From positions 164,553-228,552 of the forward strand of contig JAHLWR010000003.1 in the NCBI GenBank assembly GCA_019057815.1: DNA of 64,000 nt, read 5' to 3'. Positions 18,109-27,109 of this stretch are shown here, one piece after another. The DNA is from Candidatus Heimdallarchaeota archaeon (GTDB lineage Archaea > Asgardarchaeota > Heimdallarchaeia > Heimdallarchaeales > Heimdallarchaeaceae). Position 1 is the first letter of the stretch. Every line of letters begins with the position of its first letter. The translations under genes and the position numbers were made by a program. A model generated the notes under the pieces. The model was not told where the DNA came from. It worked only from the letters and a program-made list of their open reading frames with translations, and did not search any database.

Positions 18109-18945
18109 ATGAAAGCAGCTATTGTTATTGATTCAAGTAAGGAAATACCTCATAAATGGTTCGAATATTACAACATCTTTCCTATTGGATATCTGATAAA
18201 AAATTCTAAAGGTATTCTTCTTAAAGAAAGGAAAACAATAAGAGAACTTGAGACATCAAATTTACTTAAATTAATGCTTAAAGATAAAAAATCTCAGTTA
18301 CTTGCACCAAGTATCAAAGACTTCGTTGAATTATTCACCTATTTATCTGAAGAATTTGATTCAATAATCAGCCTTCACTCAACATTGATAACACCTGCAG
18401 TTTTTGAAAATGCTGTTTTAGCAAAGAAACTAGTTTCTGAAGTCAAGATAGACGTGATTGATTCTCCGACTCTAGGACCTTCATCCGGGCTTCTAGTTGA
18501 AGAACTAGCAAAATTTATCTTAAATGCGAAAAATATCAATGAAATCAGAAAAGAATGTTTTTCATTGAACAAGCATATTCATTCTTTCTTGATAACTAAA
18601 AATGATAGACTTAACAGTGTGGGTCTAAGGAAAGAATCTATTTTTTCTGGAATACGCAAATCTTTCAAACCATATGAGACATATGAACTGTATCATAGCT
18701 CTTGGTCCAACTTATCAAGTGGTAGAAACCCAAGATCACTCGTAAAAAATCTGATAAAGCAAATAGAAATAATTACTAAAGCTAAAGAATTCAAAAAAGT
18801 ATTTTATGGTGGATCAGGGGAATTTGAAAAGAGTATTGAGAAAGTTCTAGAAGTAATCACTATAACTAATGCCATAAAAACAGAAACCTCGTTAGTGAGC
18901 TGTCAATTACTAGGTCCAAATTATGGGTCAATTGCATTGCTTTAA
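18109..18945 (+). CDS. DegV family protein, divergent (copy 2)
   Basis: A 278-residue DegV-like protein. It has the N-terminal VIDSSKEIP strand and loop, the LAPSIKDFVELF segment in place of TSQPS, SLHSTLITPAVFENA, VIDSPTLGPSSG (the DTxxxSxG motif position), and NDRLNSVGLRKES where the canonical protein has the GRI/KGGR region. It is much further from the consensus than the other copies, and the lipid-contacting positions are only partly recognisable. It follows the aIF1/zinc-ribbon pair by 55 bp. Confidence 0.7.
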   Translation: MKAAIVIDSSKEIPHKWFEYYNIFPIGYLIKNSKGILLKERKTIRELETSNLLKLMLKDKKSQLLAPSIKDFVELFTYLSEEFDSIISLHSTLITPAVFENAVLAKKLVSEVKIDVIDSPTLGPSSGLLVEELAKFILNAKNINEIRKECFSLNKHIHSFLITKNDRLNSVGLRKESIFSGIRKSFKPYETYELYHSSWSNLSSGRNPRSLVKNLIKQIEIITKAKEFKKVFYGGSGEFEKSIEKVLEVITITNAIKTETSLVSCQLLGPNYGSIALL

Positions 18946-19024
18946 CTAGTGAAAGATGAGGATTCAGAATTTAGAATTATCCCATGATATGATTTTGTCA
19001 TATTGGCATATAACAAGCACTTCA

Positions 19025-19130
19025 TTAGAGTTTCATCGCTGGATAGCTCACTCTAAGGGGGTAAACCACGTACCCTCCTACCCCGCCCACACTACGTTTA
19101 GGTAGCGCTTGCGAATCGCCTTTAAGTAAA
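19025..19130 (-). ncRNA. putative omega (guide) RNA at the TnpB 3' end
   Basis: In TnpB systems the guide RNA scaffold overlaps the 3' end of the gene. Here three hairpins sit in that place: a 7-bp stem 19025-19031/19050-19056, a 5-bp stem 19059-19063/19071-19075 with a 7-nt loop, and a 4-bp stem 19092-19095/19102-19105. The last two are separated by a GC-rich linker (19077-19091). The last two hairpins and the linker recur at 32.5 kb with compensatory stem changes. The guide would lie below position 19025; the exact boundary is not determined. Confidence 0.5.
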
Positions 19131-20284
19131 ATGTTGTAAGCAGCATTAACATCAGCGTTGATTAACAAACCTGTTGCAGAACGAAACAGTCCTCGGTGCA
19201 CTCTCTTCCCCTTATACTTGGTCTGTTCCTGGGGTGACTCATTGTCTAGAAAACTACATTTAGAGGTATACTCCTCTTCAATAGGTTCAACCTTTATCCC
19301 TTTCTCTTCTGCTTTGTATTGAAGGATTTTGATGAGTTTTTCAAAAGGAATACTGACAAAAATTTGTGTAGTCTTCTTTCTCAACCTCAGTTGCTGTTTC
19401 CAGAGAGGATTGTAACCGATGTAAACGGTGTGTAAACCCCTAGTTTCCCAGAGGTCAACGAGGAACTTGCTCACCTGATGTAACCAATCTTTCACCTTCC
19501 ATCTCCAGTGTTGACGATAAAGTTGGAAACGATTACCATAGTGTAACTTGTTCTTTTGACGTAACTGTTTGTGTTGCTGCAACGCATACTGCTTCTGTAA
19601 CTTTTTCACTTCTTTCATATAAAATTGATTGATGGATTTTATCCCTTTCCCCTCGTCCTTGATGACAATCGGACGCGATCCGATGTTATCCACGAAAGTC
19701 ACGAGGTTGATGGATCCTAAATCGATGGAACCTTTTCTACTTTTTTTCTTTCTAATTGCTTTGGGAAGATGTTTATGATAGACAATCTCGAAGGTGTATC
19801 CTATCCCTCTGGGGATGACACGTACCTCTCGTAAATTATCTAGTGACGTTAAACGTGTCTTGATAGTAAACTTAACTTTTTTTGGCAATATCACCCACCC
19901 ATTGACAATTTTCGCTTGTTGGTTGCTGAAGATAGCTATAGTCTCCCCTGAAGGTTTCTTGAAATAGGGAGAGCAGGGACAACTGAGAAATTTGCTAGGT
20001 TGTCTCTTCCACTCTTTAATAGCTTGGAAGTAAGCTTTCCAGTTTCTTGACAATAATTTAAGTGTGAGTTGAGCGGTGTGAGCTGGTAAAAACTTGTAAC
20101 ACTGCTCTCCTTTCAATATTCTATCTAGGTCATTGTAAAATAGTAATTTGTTGTTTTTCTTCAACTCTTCTTTTATCAGAAAGTTTCCTCGATTATAGAG
20201 GTTCTTAGTTTGATGGCAAAGCTTGCTTAACTCCTTATCTTTTCTTACTTCCATTATTTCTGTACGCAAGACTTTGTTCATCAT
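19025..20284 (-). mobile_element. tnpB: TnpB of an IS200/IS605-family element (no TnpA)
   Basis: A 419-residue TnpB, the RNA-guided nuclease of IS200/IS605 elements. RuvC-I Asp188 (SIDLGS) and RuvC-III Asp378 (INADVNAA) are present. At the usual RuvC-II position the Glu is replaced by Gly290 (VYIGYNPLW); Glu338 in EEEYTSKCSFLD may act instead. The zinc finger is reduced to one Cys (SKCSFLDNE), the second pair being lost (RSATG). No tnpA is present, so mobility would need help in trans. A TATA-like box at 20304-20312 makes a leaderless transcript from ATG 20284 or 20281 likely. Codon use is more GC-rich than in neighbours near the 3' end, where the RNA gene overlaps. Confidence 0.9.
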
Positions 20285-20303
20285 AATCTTGATTTGTTTT
20301 CCC

Positions 20304-20312
20304 TATATAAAC
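20304..20312 (-). promoter_or_regulatory. TATA box of tnpB
   Basis: GTTTATATA on the minus strand, centred about 24 nt from the start codon, consistent with a leaderless tnpB transcript. Confidence 0.45.
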
Positions 20313-20333
20313 TCAGAAGAAATTAATATGACA

Positions 20334-21137
20334 TTATGACAAATTCAACCCATAAAAATTACATACATTTTCTGTTGTTATTCGAGCTAATTCTTCATTT
20401 TTCATCTGTTTTAGGTCTGCAGCATGTTTACAGAGAATCGATATAGCCGAAGGCTCATTGTTTTTTCCTTGTTCTAACGAATGAAAAGGGCTATCTGTTT
20501 CAAACATGAGATTTCTAGGGGGAATGAGATCTATTTTCCTCTTGTAATTTTTCCTGTAAACAGCACTTGTTGGAACTGAAATGAACCATCCTTCTTCAAC
20601 TATCTGCTTAACTTGTTCATCTGTACCATCGAAACAGTGCATCAAGACATCCTTAGCATTCATTTCTTGCAGAATTTCGATTGCATCTTTTTCCGCCTTC
20701 CTTGAATGGATAACAATTGGTTTTTTATTTTCTAAAGCGAATTGTATCAACTTATGTAAGTTTATTCTCTGTTTTTCTTGTTTTAAAGACTCCTTAGTCC
20801 AATGATAATCTAATCCTATTTCTCCAATAGCAACAATCTTGTCTTTGTTTGTTCTAAAATATTTAGTAAATGTATTGAAATCTTCTTCTGATACTGAAGA
20901 AGGACCTAAACCTAGAGACAAATACACTCCTGGAAATTCTGTGGTTCTAAGTCCAAACTCATAATTATCAGCTGAAATTGCACTATTTATGATTATTTTT
21001 ACGTTTTTACTTCTAGCTCTCTCAATTACTGCTTCAATTTGGCTAAATTTAAACCATGGTGGAAGTAAGTGGCAATGAGCATCTGCAAAGATTATATCAT
21101 TTTCTCCGGTTTTTATTTCAATATTTGGATTTTTCAT
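20334..21137 (-). CDS. TatD family metal-dependent deoxyribonuclease
   Basis: A 267-residue TIM-barrel hydrolase of the TatD family (3'-5' exonuclease/DNA repair and quality-control roles in characterised members). Metal ligands are visible: DAHCH near residue 20, GEIGLDYH (Glu), VIHSRKA and LMHCFDG (His), and ETDSP (Asp). Length and motif order are standard. It lies 40 bp after the Get3-type gene on the same strand. The cellular role in archaea is not established. Confidence 0.9.
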   Translation of the reverse strand: MKNPNIEIKTGENDIIFADAHCHLLPPWFKFSQIEAVIERARSKNVKIIINSAISADNYEFGLRTTEFPGVYLSLGLGPSSVSEEDFNTFTKYFRTNKDKIVAIGEIGLDYHWTKESLKQEKQRINLHKLIQFALENKKPIVIHSRKAEKDAIEILQEMNAKDVLMHCFDGTDEQVKQIVEEGWFISVPTSAVYRKNYKRKIDLIPPRNLMFETDSPFHSLEQGKNNEPSAISILCKHAADLKQMKNEELARITTENVCNFYGLNLS

Positions 21138-21177
21138 TTTTTAATACCTCTACCTTTAAAATCAATAGAAGTAGGGA

Positions 21178-22164
21178 TTATTCTTCATTAAGTAAACTAG
21201 AAGCGAATGAGCGGAGCATGTCAATACCTCTAATTTCATTTTCGAATGTTTCTATCACTTTTATATCTTGCTTAGAAAATACTGAATTAATATACTCTAC
21301 ATTTTTCAACTGTTCTTGTCTACGTTGTCTACAATGTTTACATCCAGGATTATCCGGGTTAAGCATATTGATAACAGAGAATTTATTTGATATTAGGTGA
21401 TTTTTCAACTCTGTTGAAAGGCGCTCTGATTCAAAAACGCTCATCAATGTTGGTATCATAACGATGATGAATTGAGTTTTTAGAGGATCCATTAACAGGT
21501 CTCTTGAAAACATAATCTTTTCTTTCATTGCTTCCAGTTTTTCAATCGTGGTATCTTTATCTCTTTGTCCTCCAAATAGTGATTTTACTAAACCCATTGC
21601 ATTTGAAATGAAAGCTTTCATTTTTAACATTCGTCCAAGAAAAGAATCTAGAAATTCAGGAAGATTGAGCAATCGCAAAGTATGTCCTGTTGGTGCAGTG
21701 TCTAAAACAATAGTATCATAATCATCGTTTTGGGAGTATTCGAGTATTTTTGCAAAAGATAATGCTTCATCCATACCAGGAGGTGGTATCTCTTTAAGAT
21801 CTTCTCCTAAACCTTGCAGTTCGGATAAACCTTGCCCTCCTAAGAGATTTGTAAGCTGGTCTGTTTGTAAAGATGCCATTCCTAAGGATTTGGACATCTC
21901 CTCTCCTGCAGAATCAGGATTGATTTCTAAAACAAATAATTCTCCATCTATACCATCAACTTTAGTTATTTCACCTGAAGAAAAATCTAGAGCGAAAGAA
22001 TCAGAAATACTATGTGCTGGATCTGTTGATATTAATAGAATCTTTTTGCCTTCTTCGGCTAAAGAAATAGCTATAGCAGAAGCAACACTTGTTTTTCCTA
22101 CTCCACCTTTTCCACCCACAAGAAGAAATTTCAAGTCCATAGAAAGTAAATCACGAAGGGTCAT
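21178..22164 (-). CDS. Get3/ArsA-type ATPase with Get3 CxxC motif
   Basis: Homologue of Get3/TRC40, the ATPase that delivers tail-anchored membrane proteins to the eukaryotic ER. It has the deviant Walker A GGKGGVGKTS at residues 18-27, STDPAHS (switch I), DTAPTGHTLRLL (switch II), and a CxxC at 276-279 (GCKHC), the zinc site that joins two Get3 monomers. Arsenite-binding cysteines of ArsA and the second ATPase half are absent, favouring Get3. A Met-rich, Gly-rich stretch follows switch I, where client helices bind in Get3. ATG 22164 is used; MDLKFLLVGG at 22140 is an alternative. The TRAP-beta-like gene lies 65 bp upstream on the same strand. Confidence 0.85.
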   Translation of the reverse strand: MTLRDLLSMDLKFLLVGGKGGVGKTSVASAIAISLAEEGKKILLISTDPAHSISDSFALDFSSGEITKVDGIDGELFVLEINPDSAGEEMSKSLGMASLQTDQLTNLLGGQGLSELQGLGEDLKEIPPPGMDEALSFAKILEYSQNDDYDTIVLDTAPTGHTLRLLNLPEFLDSFLGRMLKMKAFISNAMGLVKSLFGGQRDKDTTIEKLEAMKEKIMFSRDLLMDPLKTQFIIVMIPTLMSVFESERLSTELKNHLISNKFSVINMLNPDNPGCKHCRQRRQEQLKNVEYINSVFSKQDIKVIETFENEIRGIDMLRSFASSLLNEE

Positions 22165-22232
22165 CAAACATTTTCTTAAGGTTGTTATATTTAAATTGAT
22201 AGATTTGGAATAAAATAGAAAGAAAAAAAGAA

Positions 22233-22967
22233 CTATTTTTTCTTTTTCTGAACTTTCTTTTTAACTTCACGATTGCTTTTCTTTGCTGAGGGTCTTACAG
22301 AAGCTATCGGTTTCTTCTTTTTACCACGGAAGAATTTATTTAAATACAGAAAATCAAGTAGAGCGATTGTTCCAAGAGTTAAAAGTACAAGAAAGCAATA
22401 AAGTAGGGTTTTCCACCATAAATTTCCTTCAATAATAGGAATGTGTTCTATTTCGTAAACAAGAATGTTAAATTTATGAGAAATAGAAAGATATTCAGTA
22501 CCTGAAAGATCATTGTATGTTACTTCAGTTGATTCTAGCGTGAAATTACCTTCTTGAATAGGTTGTATATAGTAAAAATAGTTGATTGTAGCATTTATCT
22601 CAACTATAACATACTTTTGGACAGTAAAATTTGATATAGAGTATACCCATGAACCAAAAAAAGGATCAGTAACTGTAAGATTGTAAGCTGTTCTGTTACC
22701 AACATTCTTAATTGTTACATTAATTATAACCCACTCATAAGGCTCAAGTAGAGTAGTATTTACAATTTTTTTTACTGATAGAATAGGTCTTGCTGGAATA
22801 GTGTCATTGTCATCATTGAAAACTAAGTTGTTACTTATTGGTTCTTTTTGGAAATCAAGTCTGTTACTATTTTCTGTTGAATTGTTTTGAGATTGTGCAT
22901 TTGATATACTTATGAATAACAGAATTGTAATAATAAAGATAGTGAAACTCTTGTTTTTAGTAAGCAT
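22233..22967 (-). CDS. TRAP-beta (SSR2)-like type I membrane protein
   Basis: A 244-residue protein: signal peptide (about 1-25), Asn-rich linker, one beta-sandwich domain at about 63-175, a transmembrane helix at about 183-207, then a strongly basic tail (KKKK, KKVQKKKK). The domain reads like the lumenal domain of TRAP-beta: a paired-strand INVTIKNVGNRTAYNLTV, and later EGNFTLESTEVTYND where TRAP-beta has a G-x-F/T-x-x-S-A-T-I-T-Y segment. The whole layout also matches TRAP-beta, an ER translocon accessory subunit. TRAP-beta-domain proteins have been reported in Asgard archaea. A generic CARDB/DUF11-like surface protein is the alternative. Confidence 0.6.
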   Translation of the reverse strand: MLTKNKSFTIFIITILLFISISNAQSQNNSTENSNRLDFQKEPISNNLVFNDDNDTIPARPILSVKKIVNTTLLEPYEWVIINVTIKNVGNRTAYNLTVTDPFFGSWVYSISNFTVQKYVIVEINATINYFYYIQPIQEGNFTLESTEVTYNDLSGTEYLSISHKFNILVYEIEHIPIIEGNLWWKTLLYCFLVLLTLGTIALLDFLYLNKFFRGKKKKPIASVRPSAKKSNREVKKKVQKKKK

Positions 22968-23262
22968 AATGTCTTAACCTTATGAGACTTCTAACATGTG
23001 TCGGACGCTACGCTTAAATATTTTACTTTTGAAGAAGAAAATTGATATCATTACATTTTTAATTCATTGCTAACACTTTTGTTTTGCAAAATTCTTTTGT
23101 TCTACGTTTTATAGCCTTGCCTTAATCATAGAAGCTAACAAATTGGTTCCCAAAATATCTATATGATATACTCTAGTTTATTCTGGACAACATAACTTAC
23201 TAGATGTTCTCCATCCATATAACAACCCAATGTTTAAGAAAAACTGCGATATTTTTATATCT

Positions 23263-24147
23263 ATGACCGTTAAAATTGTATCTGACACTAGTGCTGATTT
23301 GAATTGTCCAGATAATAAAACACTTTATGAGAAATATGATGTGGAACCCGTTTCTATGCACATAATCTTTGGGGTCGATGATTATGAGGAATTAAAAGAT
23401 ATTACAACATCAGAGTTTTATGAAAAATTTAAAACTTCCAAAGATCATCCTCATACTTCTCAACCTACACAACAAGCAATTTTAGAAGCATATGAGAAAC
23501 ATTCTAAAGGTTATGATGAAATAATTTCATTTCACATATCAAGCGGATTAAGTGGTTCATATCCAAATGCTCTATTTGCGAAGAAAATGTATGAGAAGAA
23601 AAATCCAGATGGTGCAAAAGTGTATCCTTTTGATACAAAAGTAGCAAGTGGTTATCATGGATTAATGGTAATTAAAGCTACTCAACTTGCAAAAGAAGGT
23701 AAAAACGCAGCAGAAATCATGGAAGCAATTGTTAAATGGCGAGAAAATAATTCGCAACTATATTTTACAGTTGAAGATTTAGTTTACCTCTTCAAAGGAG
23801 GACGACTAAGTAGAGCTAAATATTATGCTGCAAAACTAATGTCTTTAAAACCCATAATTGTATTAAAGGATGGAAAACTTGAAGTGGTGAAAAGATCTAA
23901 AGGAGTGGATCTTGCTATTAAAGATATATTTGACTTACAATTCGAAAAATTTGTAGGACAAGAAAATATTACTGTACACTTTATGGAAGCTCAATATACA
24001 GACAAAGTTGAAGAAGTTAAAGAATTAATAAAAGACCAATATCCAAAGTTAAAAATAGGTGAAACATTCAAAATGGGTGGTACAATAGCTTCTCATACTG
24101 GTCCCGGAACACTGGGGATTATATTCACTACAGACATTGAAGTGTAA
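23263..24147 (+). CDS. DegV family fatty-acid-binding protein (copy 3)
   Basis: The most canonical DegV of the window, about 294 residues. It has KIVSDTSADL at the N-terminus, HTSQPTQQ (TSQPS motif), ISSGLSGSY (SSxLSGTY motif), FDTKVASGYHG (DS/TxxxSxG), FKGGRLSRAK (KGGRIS) and a C-terminal ASHTGPGTLGI (HxGPG). These are the conserved fatty-acid-binding residues. ATG 23263 is chosen because it gives the family N-terminus and lies 40 nt after a TATA-like CATATAACA; ATG 23230 is in frame upstream. Decayed remains of another DegV follow immediately. Confidence 0.9.
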   Translation: MTVKIVSDTSADLNCPDNKTLYEKYDVEPVSMHIIFGVDDYEELKDITTSEFYEKFKTSKDHPHTSQPTQQAILEAYEKHSKGYDEIISFHISSGLSGSYPNALFAKKMYEKKNPDGAKVYPFDTKVASGYHGLMVIKATQLAKEGKNAAEIMEAIVKWRENNSQLYFTVEDLVYLFKGGRLSRAKYYAAKLMSLKPIIVLKDGKLEVVKRSKGVDLAIKDIFDLQFEKFVGQENITVHFMEAQYTDKVEEVKELIKDQYPKLKIGETFKMGGTIASHTGPGTLGIIFTTDIEV

Positions 24148-24222
24148 ACATAACCTCTGAATAAAACTTAAATTCTACTTTTTTTTTCTCTTTTTCCACA
24201 GGAGATATAGATGATTGTATGA

Positions 24223-24449
24223 GTGGTGACTGATTCTGCAGAAGTTTTTCTGACAATCTAATCAAGGAGAGCATGAAAACCCGATATTCTTAACACTGAT
24301 ATTTATCATGCTAGAAACGAAAAATCAGCAAATTTGCTTAAAAATTATATCGAAGATGAAATACAGCCCAAAGAATCGTTATAGCAATTAGAAATCTTGG
24401 AATGACAATTGTAATTCATGTGGGTTCTGGTTGTATAGTAACATGTTAA
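24223..24449 (+). pseudogene. decayed DegV gene (N- and C-terminal remnants)
   Basis: Out-of-frame pieces reading VVTDSAEVFLTI (the DegV N-terminus), then IYHARNEKSANLLKNYIE, and after a frame change AIRNLGMTIVIHVGSG (the DegV C-terminal H-x-G-P/S-G motif). The middle of the gene is deleted and several stops interrupt it. It lies 75 bp after an intact DegV on the same strand, so it is probably a dying tandem duplicate. Confidence 0.6.
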
Positions 24450-24498
24450 GATAAGAACGGTAAAATTTATGAATAATGGATACTTGTGGGGATGTGCG

Positions 24499-25215
24499 AT
24501 GGAATTCAAGGCATTATTCTTCGATCTAGATGGAACCTTAATAAATTTCAATGAAGGTGAATTTGTTAAATTATATCTTGGTGCTGCAGCTAAATTCTTC
24601 AGCGACTTGATACCTAATCCTAAAACGTTCGTAGAAGAACTTCTGAAATCAACGGCAATAATGGAAAAAGCTGATAATCCAGATACAACAACCTTAGAGG
24701 TTTTTGTGAATGATTTTTGTCCAAAATTTGAGATCGATTGTCAAACGATTATGAACAGATTTGAAGATTTCTACCATAAAAAATTCAATGTAATTCAACC
24801 TATAATTAAACAAATGAATGGAGTAAAAGAGATTCTCTCAATCTTAAAAAATTCTTATTCAGATATACCTGTTCTGTTAACTACTAATCCTGTTTTTCCT
24901 TATATAGCTGTAAAAAAAAGGATGGAGTGGGGAGGTTTAATAGCTGCAGATTTTGATCACATTACGCATGCAGAAAATAGTTACTACTGTAAAGGGAATG
25001 ACAAGTACTGGTATAGTGTGCTAGAATATTCTAAAACAAAACCAGAAAACACGTTAGTTGTAGGAAATGATGCTTTTCGTGATTTAAGAGCTAAGAAATT
25101 AGGTTTCAAAACGTATTTAGTTGACGAAAACATAGAGAATGAAGAATCACTAAATGAAAATATACCTGATTATAGAGGAAGTTTAGTTGATTTGCTTGCC
25201 CTCCTTAAAGCATAG
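24499..25215 (+). CDS. HAD superfamily phosphatase-like hydrolase
   Basis: A 238-residue HAD hydrolase. Motif I is FFDLDGTLINF (nucleophile Asp and acid/base Asp), motif II Thr is in LLTTNPVF, and motif IV is GNDAFRD in place of the more usual GDxxxD. A helical cap lies at about residues 15-85. It is similar in type to phosphoglycolate phosphatase-like proteins; the substrate is unknown. ATG 24499 has GGGGATG upstream and gives MEFKALFFDLDG; ATG 24469 is in frame. Confidence 0.8.
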   Translation: MEFKALFFDLDGTLINFNEGEFVKLYLGAAAKFFSDLIPNPKTFVEELLKSTAIMEKADNPDTTTLEVFVNDFCPKFEIDCQTIMNRFEDFYHKKFNVIQPIIKQMNGVKEILSILKNSYSDIPVLLTTNPVFPYIAVKKRMEWGGLIAADFDHITHAENSYYCKGNDKYWYSVLEYSKTKPENTLVVGNDAFRDLRAKKLGFKTYLVDENIENEESLNENIPDYRGSLVDLLALLKA

Positions 25216-25278
25216 TTCATACAAATAATCAAAAAAGTAAAAGCATTTATAGACCATTGATAGTTTTTCTTGAGGATT

Positions 25279-26964
25279 ATGGCAATAATAGGTATGGAAG
25301 GTTCATTGGTTTTAGCATTTTTAGTATTTGTCTACAACATGTCATTAGGTTCAAAATTAATGTACGATACATTAACAAAAAAAGAATTTGAAAAACCTGC
25401 ATGGAGTTTAGCATCGGGTGTGATGACTGTAGCAGGATCAATGATGATGTTTCTATGGTTTTTCAACTCGTTTTCTCCAACAGTTGGTTGGTTAGGATTC
25501 ATAGGTTCATTGTTTATCTTTGTAAACAATCTGTTAGTAACAATATTTACTTTTATGAAATCAATAAAATCAACAACGTTTGGTAGGATAGGCAATGTCT
25601 TATTTACATTGCTAGCTTTATGGACATTTCTTTTATTACTGCAAAAAATAGCAGTATCAACAGGATTTGGATTACCTAGATTCTTAGATTGGATAATGGT
25701 GTGGCCAACAATTGGATATACAATGTTCCAAGGGTTGTTATTTGGACCTATCAGTTATTATTTTCCTATCTTAATTTTAATCCCTCTTTGTGTTCCAATT
25801 AAGTTTGTTAAGGATGAGGAAATAGAACTCATAAAAACTGAAGAAAAACCAACAGAGGAGATAAAGAGGGGAAAAGCAGCTGTATTTCTAGAACGACCTG
25901 CTGGTGAAAAACCACAGAAAAAAACTTCGGGTGGATTTGTATCTTTTCTTGACAATGGTTCAAAAATGATTGTTGCTAGTTTAGTGATAATGTTACTTGT
26001 TTTCAATATAATGAGTCTTAGCAATGTGATCTCTTTTGGAGAATATACTTCAAAAGATTACAATCCCAGTTTCACACAACGCACAGATATGGAGTTGGGA
26101 GTACACATTCAATCAGCTTCTTACCAAATAGAACCTACACAAAATTTTAACGAAATATTTCAAAAAGAATTGGCTCTGATGAAGGAACTTAATGTTACTG
26201 TAGCTAGAATAGATCTTAAAGTTGAATTCTTAGAAAACTATTCATCTCATATACTACAAATTGTGGATGATTTGAAAGCAAATGGAATAAAAGTAATGTT
26301 TGCTACTTATGGTTATGACAGACCAACGTGGAATCTTCAAAACGTGTCCTTCGAAGATTTTACTGAAGTTATAAATCAACAAGCTATAGATATTGTTAAT
26401 ATAACCAATCCTGATTACATTCTAATATATCCTGAACCATATGGTTATTCAACATACTTCTTGTCACTTGAAGAAGAAATAACTGTTAGTATGTGGGTTA
26501 ATAAAATTAACAACACAATTGAAGAACTGAGATCTATTTCAAATGAAACTAAAATAGGAATAAATCTATCAGAGAATTCAATGACAGGGGACACTGATTT
26601 GTTTGAACCTTTGTGGACCAGCACTCCATTAGATTTCATTGGAATTGATTTTTATCCATTTTATGAAAAACATTTTGATATTTCGTATTTTCTAGATCGA
26701 GCTACAAATTCTTCAAAAGAGTTTTGGTTTACAGAATTTGGAATTTCAGCAATGATTTTTGGAGAGAGAATACAAGCAGGAGCTCTAACATATGTATTAG
26801 ATCAATGTGTTAATAATCCAATAGTGAAAGGATTTATTTATTATTCATTAATGGATCAATCAATTGCAGCTAATTCTCTTGGACTAGTAGCTGAAACCGG
26901 ATATAAAAGAGACTCTTTTGAAAAATATAAAGAAATAATCCAGAAAATGAAGGGCTTATCGTAA
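25279..26964 (+). CDS. membrane protein with C-terminal glycosidase-like TIM barrel
   Basis: About 561 residues. Residues 1-175 hold five hydrophobic helices; a charged cytoplasmic-type loop (about 177-225) and one more helix (230-252) follow. The remaining 300 residues look like a glycoside hydrolase TIM barrel: ELGVHIQS start, NVTVARIDLKVEF, GIKVMFATYG, YILIYPEPYG (candidate acid/base Glu), DFIGIDFYPFY, and FWFTEFGIS (candidate nucleophile Glu). The barrel would lie outside the cell if the first helix starts inside. ATG 25279 is used; TTG 25270 is possible. TATA-like CATTTATAG is about 30 nt upstream. The sugar substrate is unknown. Confidence 0.55.
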   Translation: MAIIGMEGSLVLAFLVFVYNMSLGSKLMYDTLTKKEFEKPAWSLASGVMTVAGSMMMFLWFFNSFSPTVGWLGFIGSLFIFVNNLLVTIFTFMKSIKSTTFGRIGNVLFTLLALWTFLLLLQKIAVSTGFGLPRFLDWIMVWPTIGYTMFQGLLFGPISYYFPILILIPLCVPIKFVKDEEIELIKTEEKPTEEIKRGKAAVFLERPAGEKPQKKTSGGFVSFLDNGSKMIVASLVIMLLVFNIMSLSNVISFGEYTSKDYNPSFTQRTDMELGVHIQSASYQIEPTQNFNEIFQKELALMKELNVTVARIDLKVEFLENYSSHILQIVDDLKANGIKVMFATYGYDRPTWNLQNVSFEDFTEVINQQAIDIVNITNPDYILIYPEPYGYSTYFLSLEEEITVSMWVNKINNTIEELRSISNETKIGINLSENSMTGDTDLFEPLWTSTPLDFIGIDFYPFYEKHFDISYFLDRATNSSKEFWFTEFGISAMIFGERIQAGALTYVLDQCVNNPIVKGFIYYSLMDQSIAANSLGLVAETGYKRDSFEKYKEIIQKMKGLS

Positions 26965-27109
26965 TAAGGTGAAGAACAAGCCTCGGTCCGCCCATCACAT
27001 TTCATTTTCTTTAGAATCGTAGACCGTTGTTTCTTCATAGGCTAAATTCTTCAAGCTTTTATAAAAGTAAAAGAGTTTAAGTATTTCTATTGCTTGGTAA
27101 CTTTGATTC

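Noticed and set aside
18946..20340. Terminal inverted repeats for the TnpB element
   Set aside because: Only short AATATGAC/GTCATATT similarity is present near the ends; IS200/IS605 elements lack inverted repeats, so element ends are not called.
26967..27010. GC-rich spot after the glycosidase-like gene resembling the TnpB end region
   Set aside because: Shares only a GCCC-type word with the 19 kb and 32.5 kb loci and has no matching hairpins.
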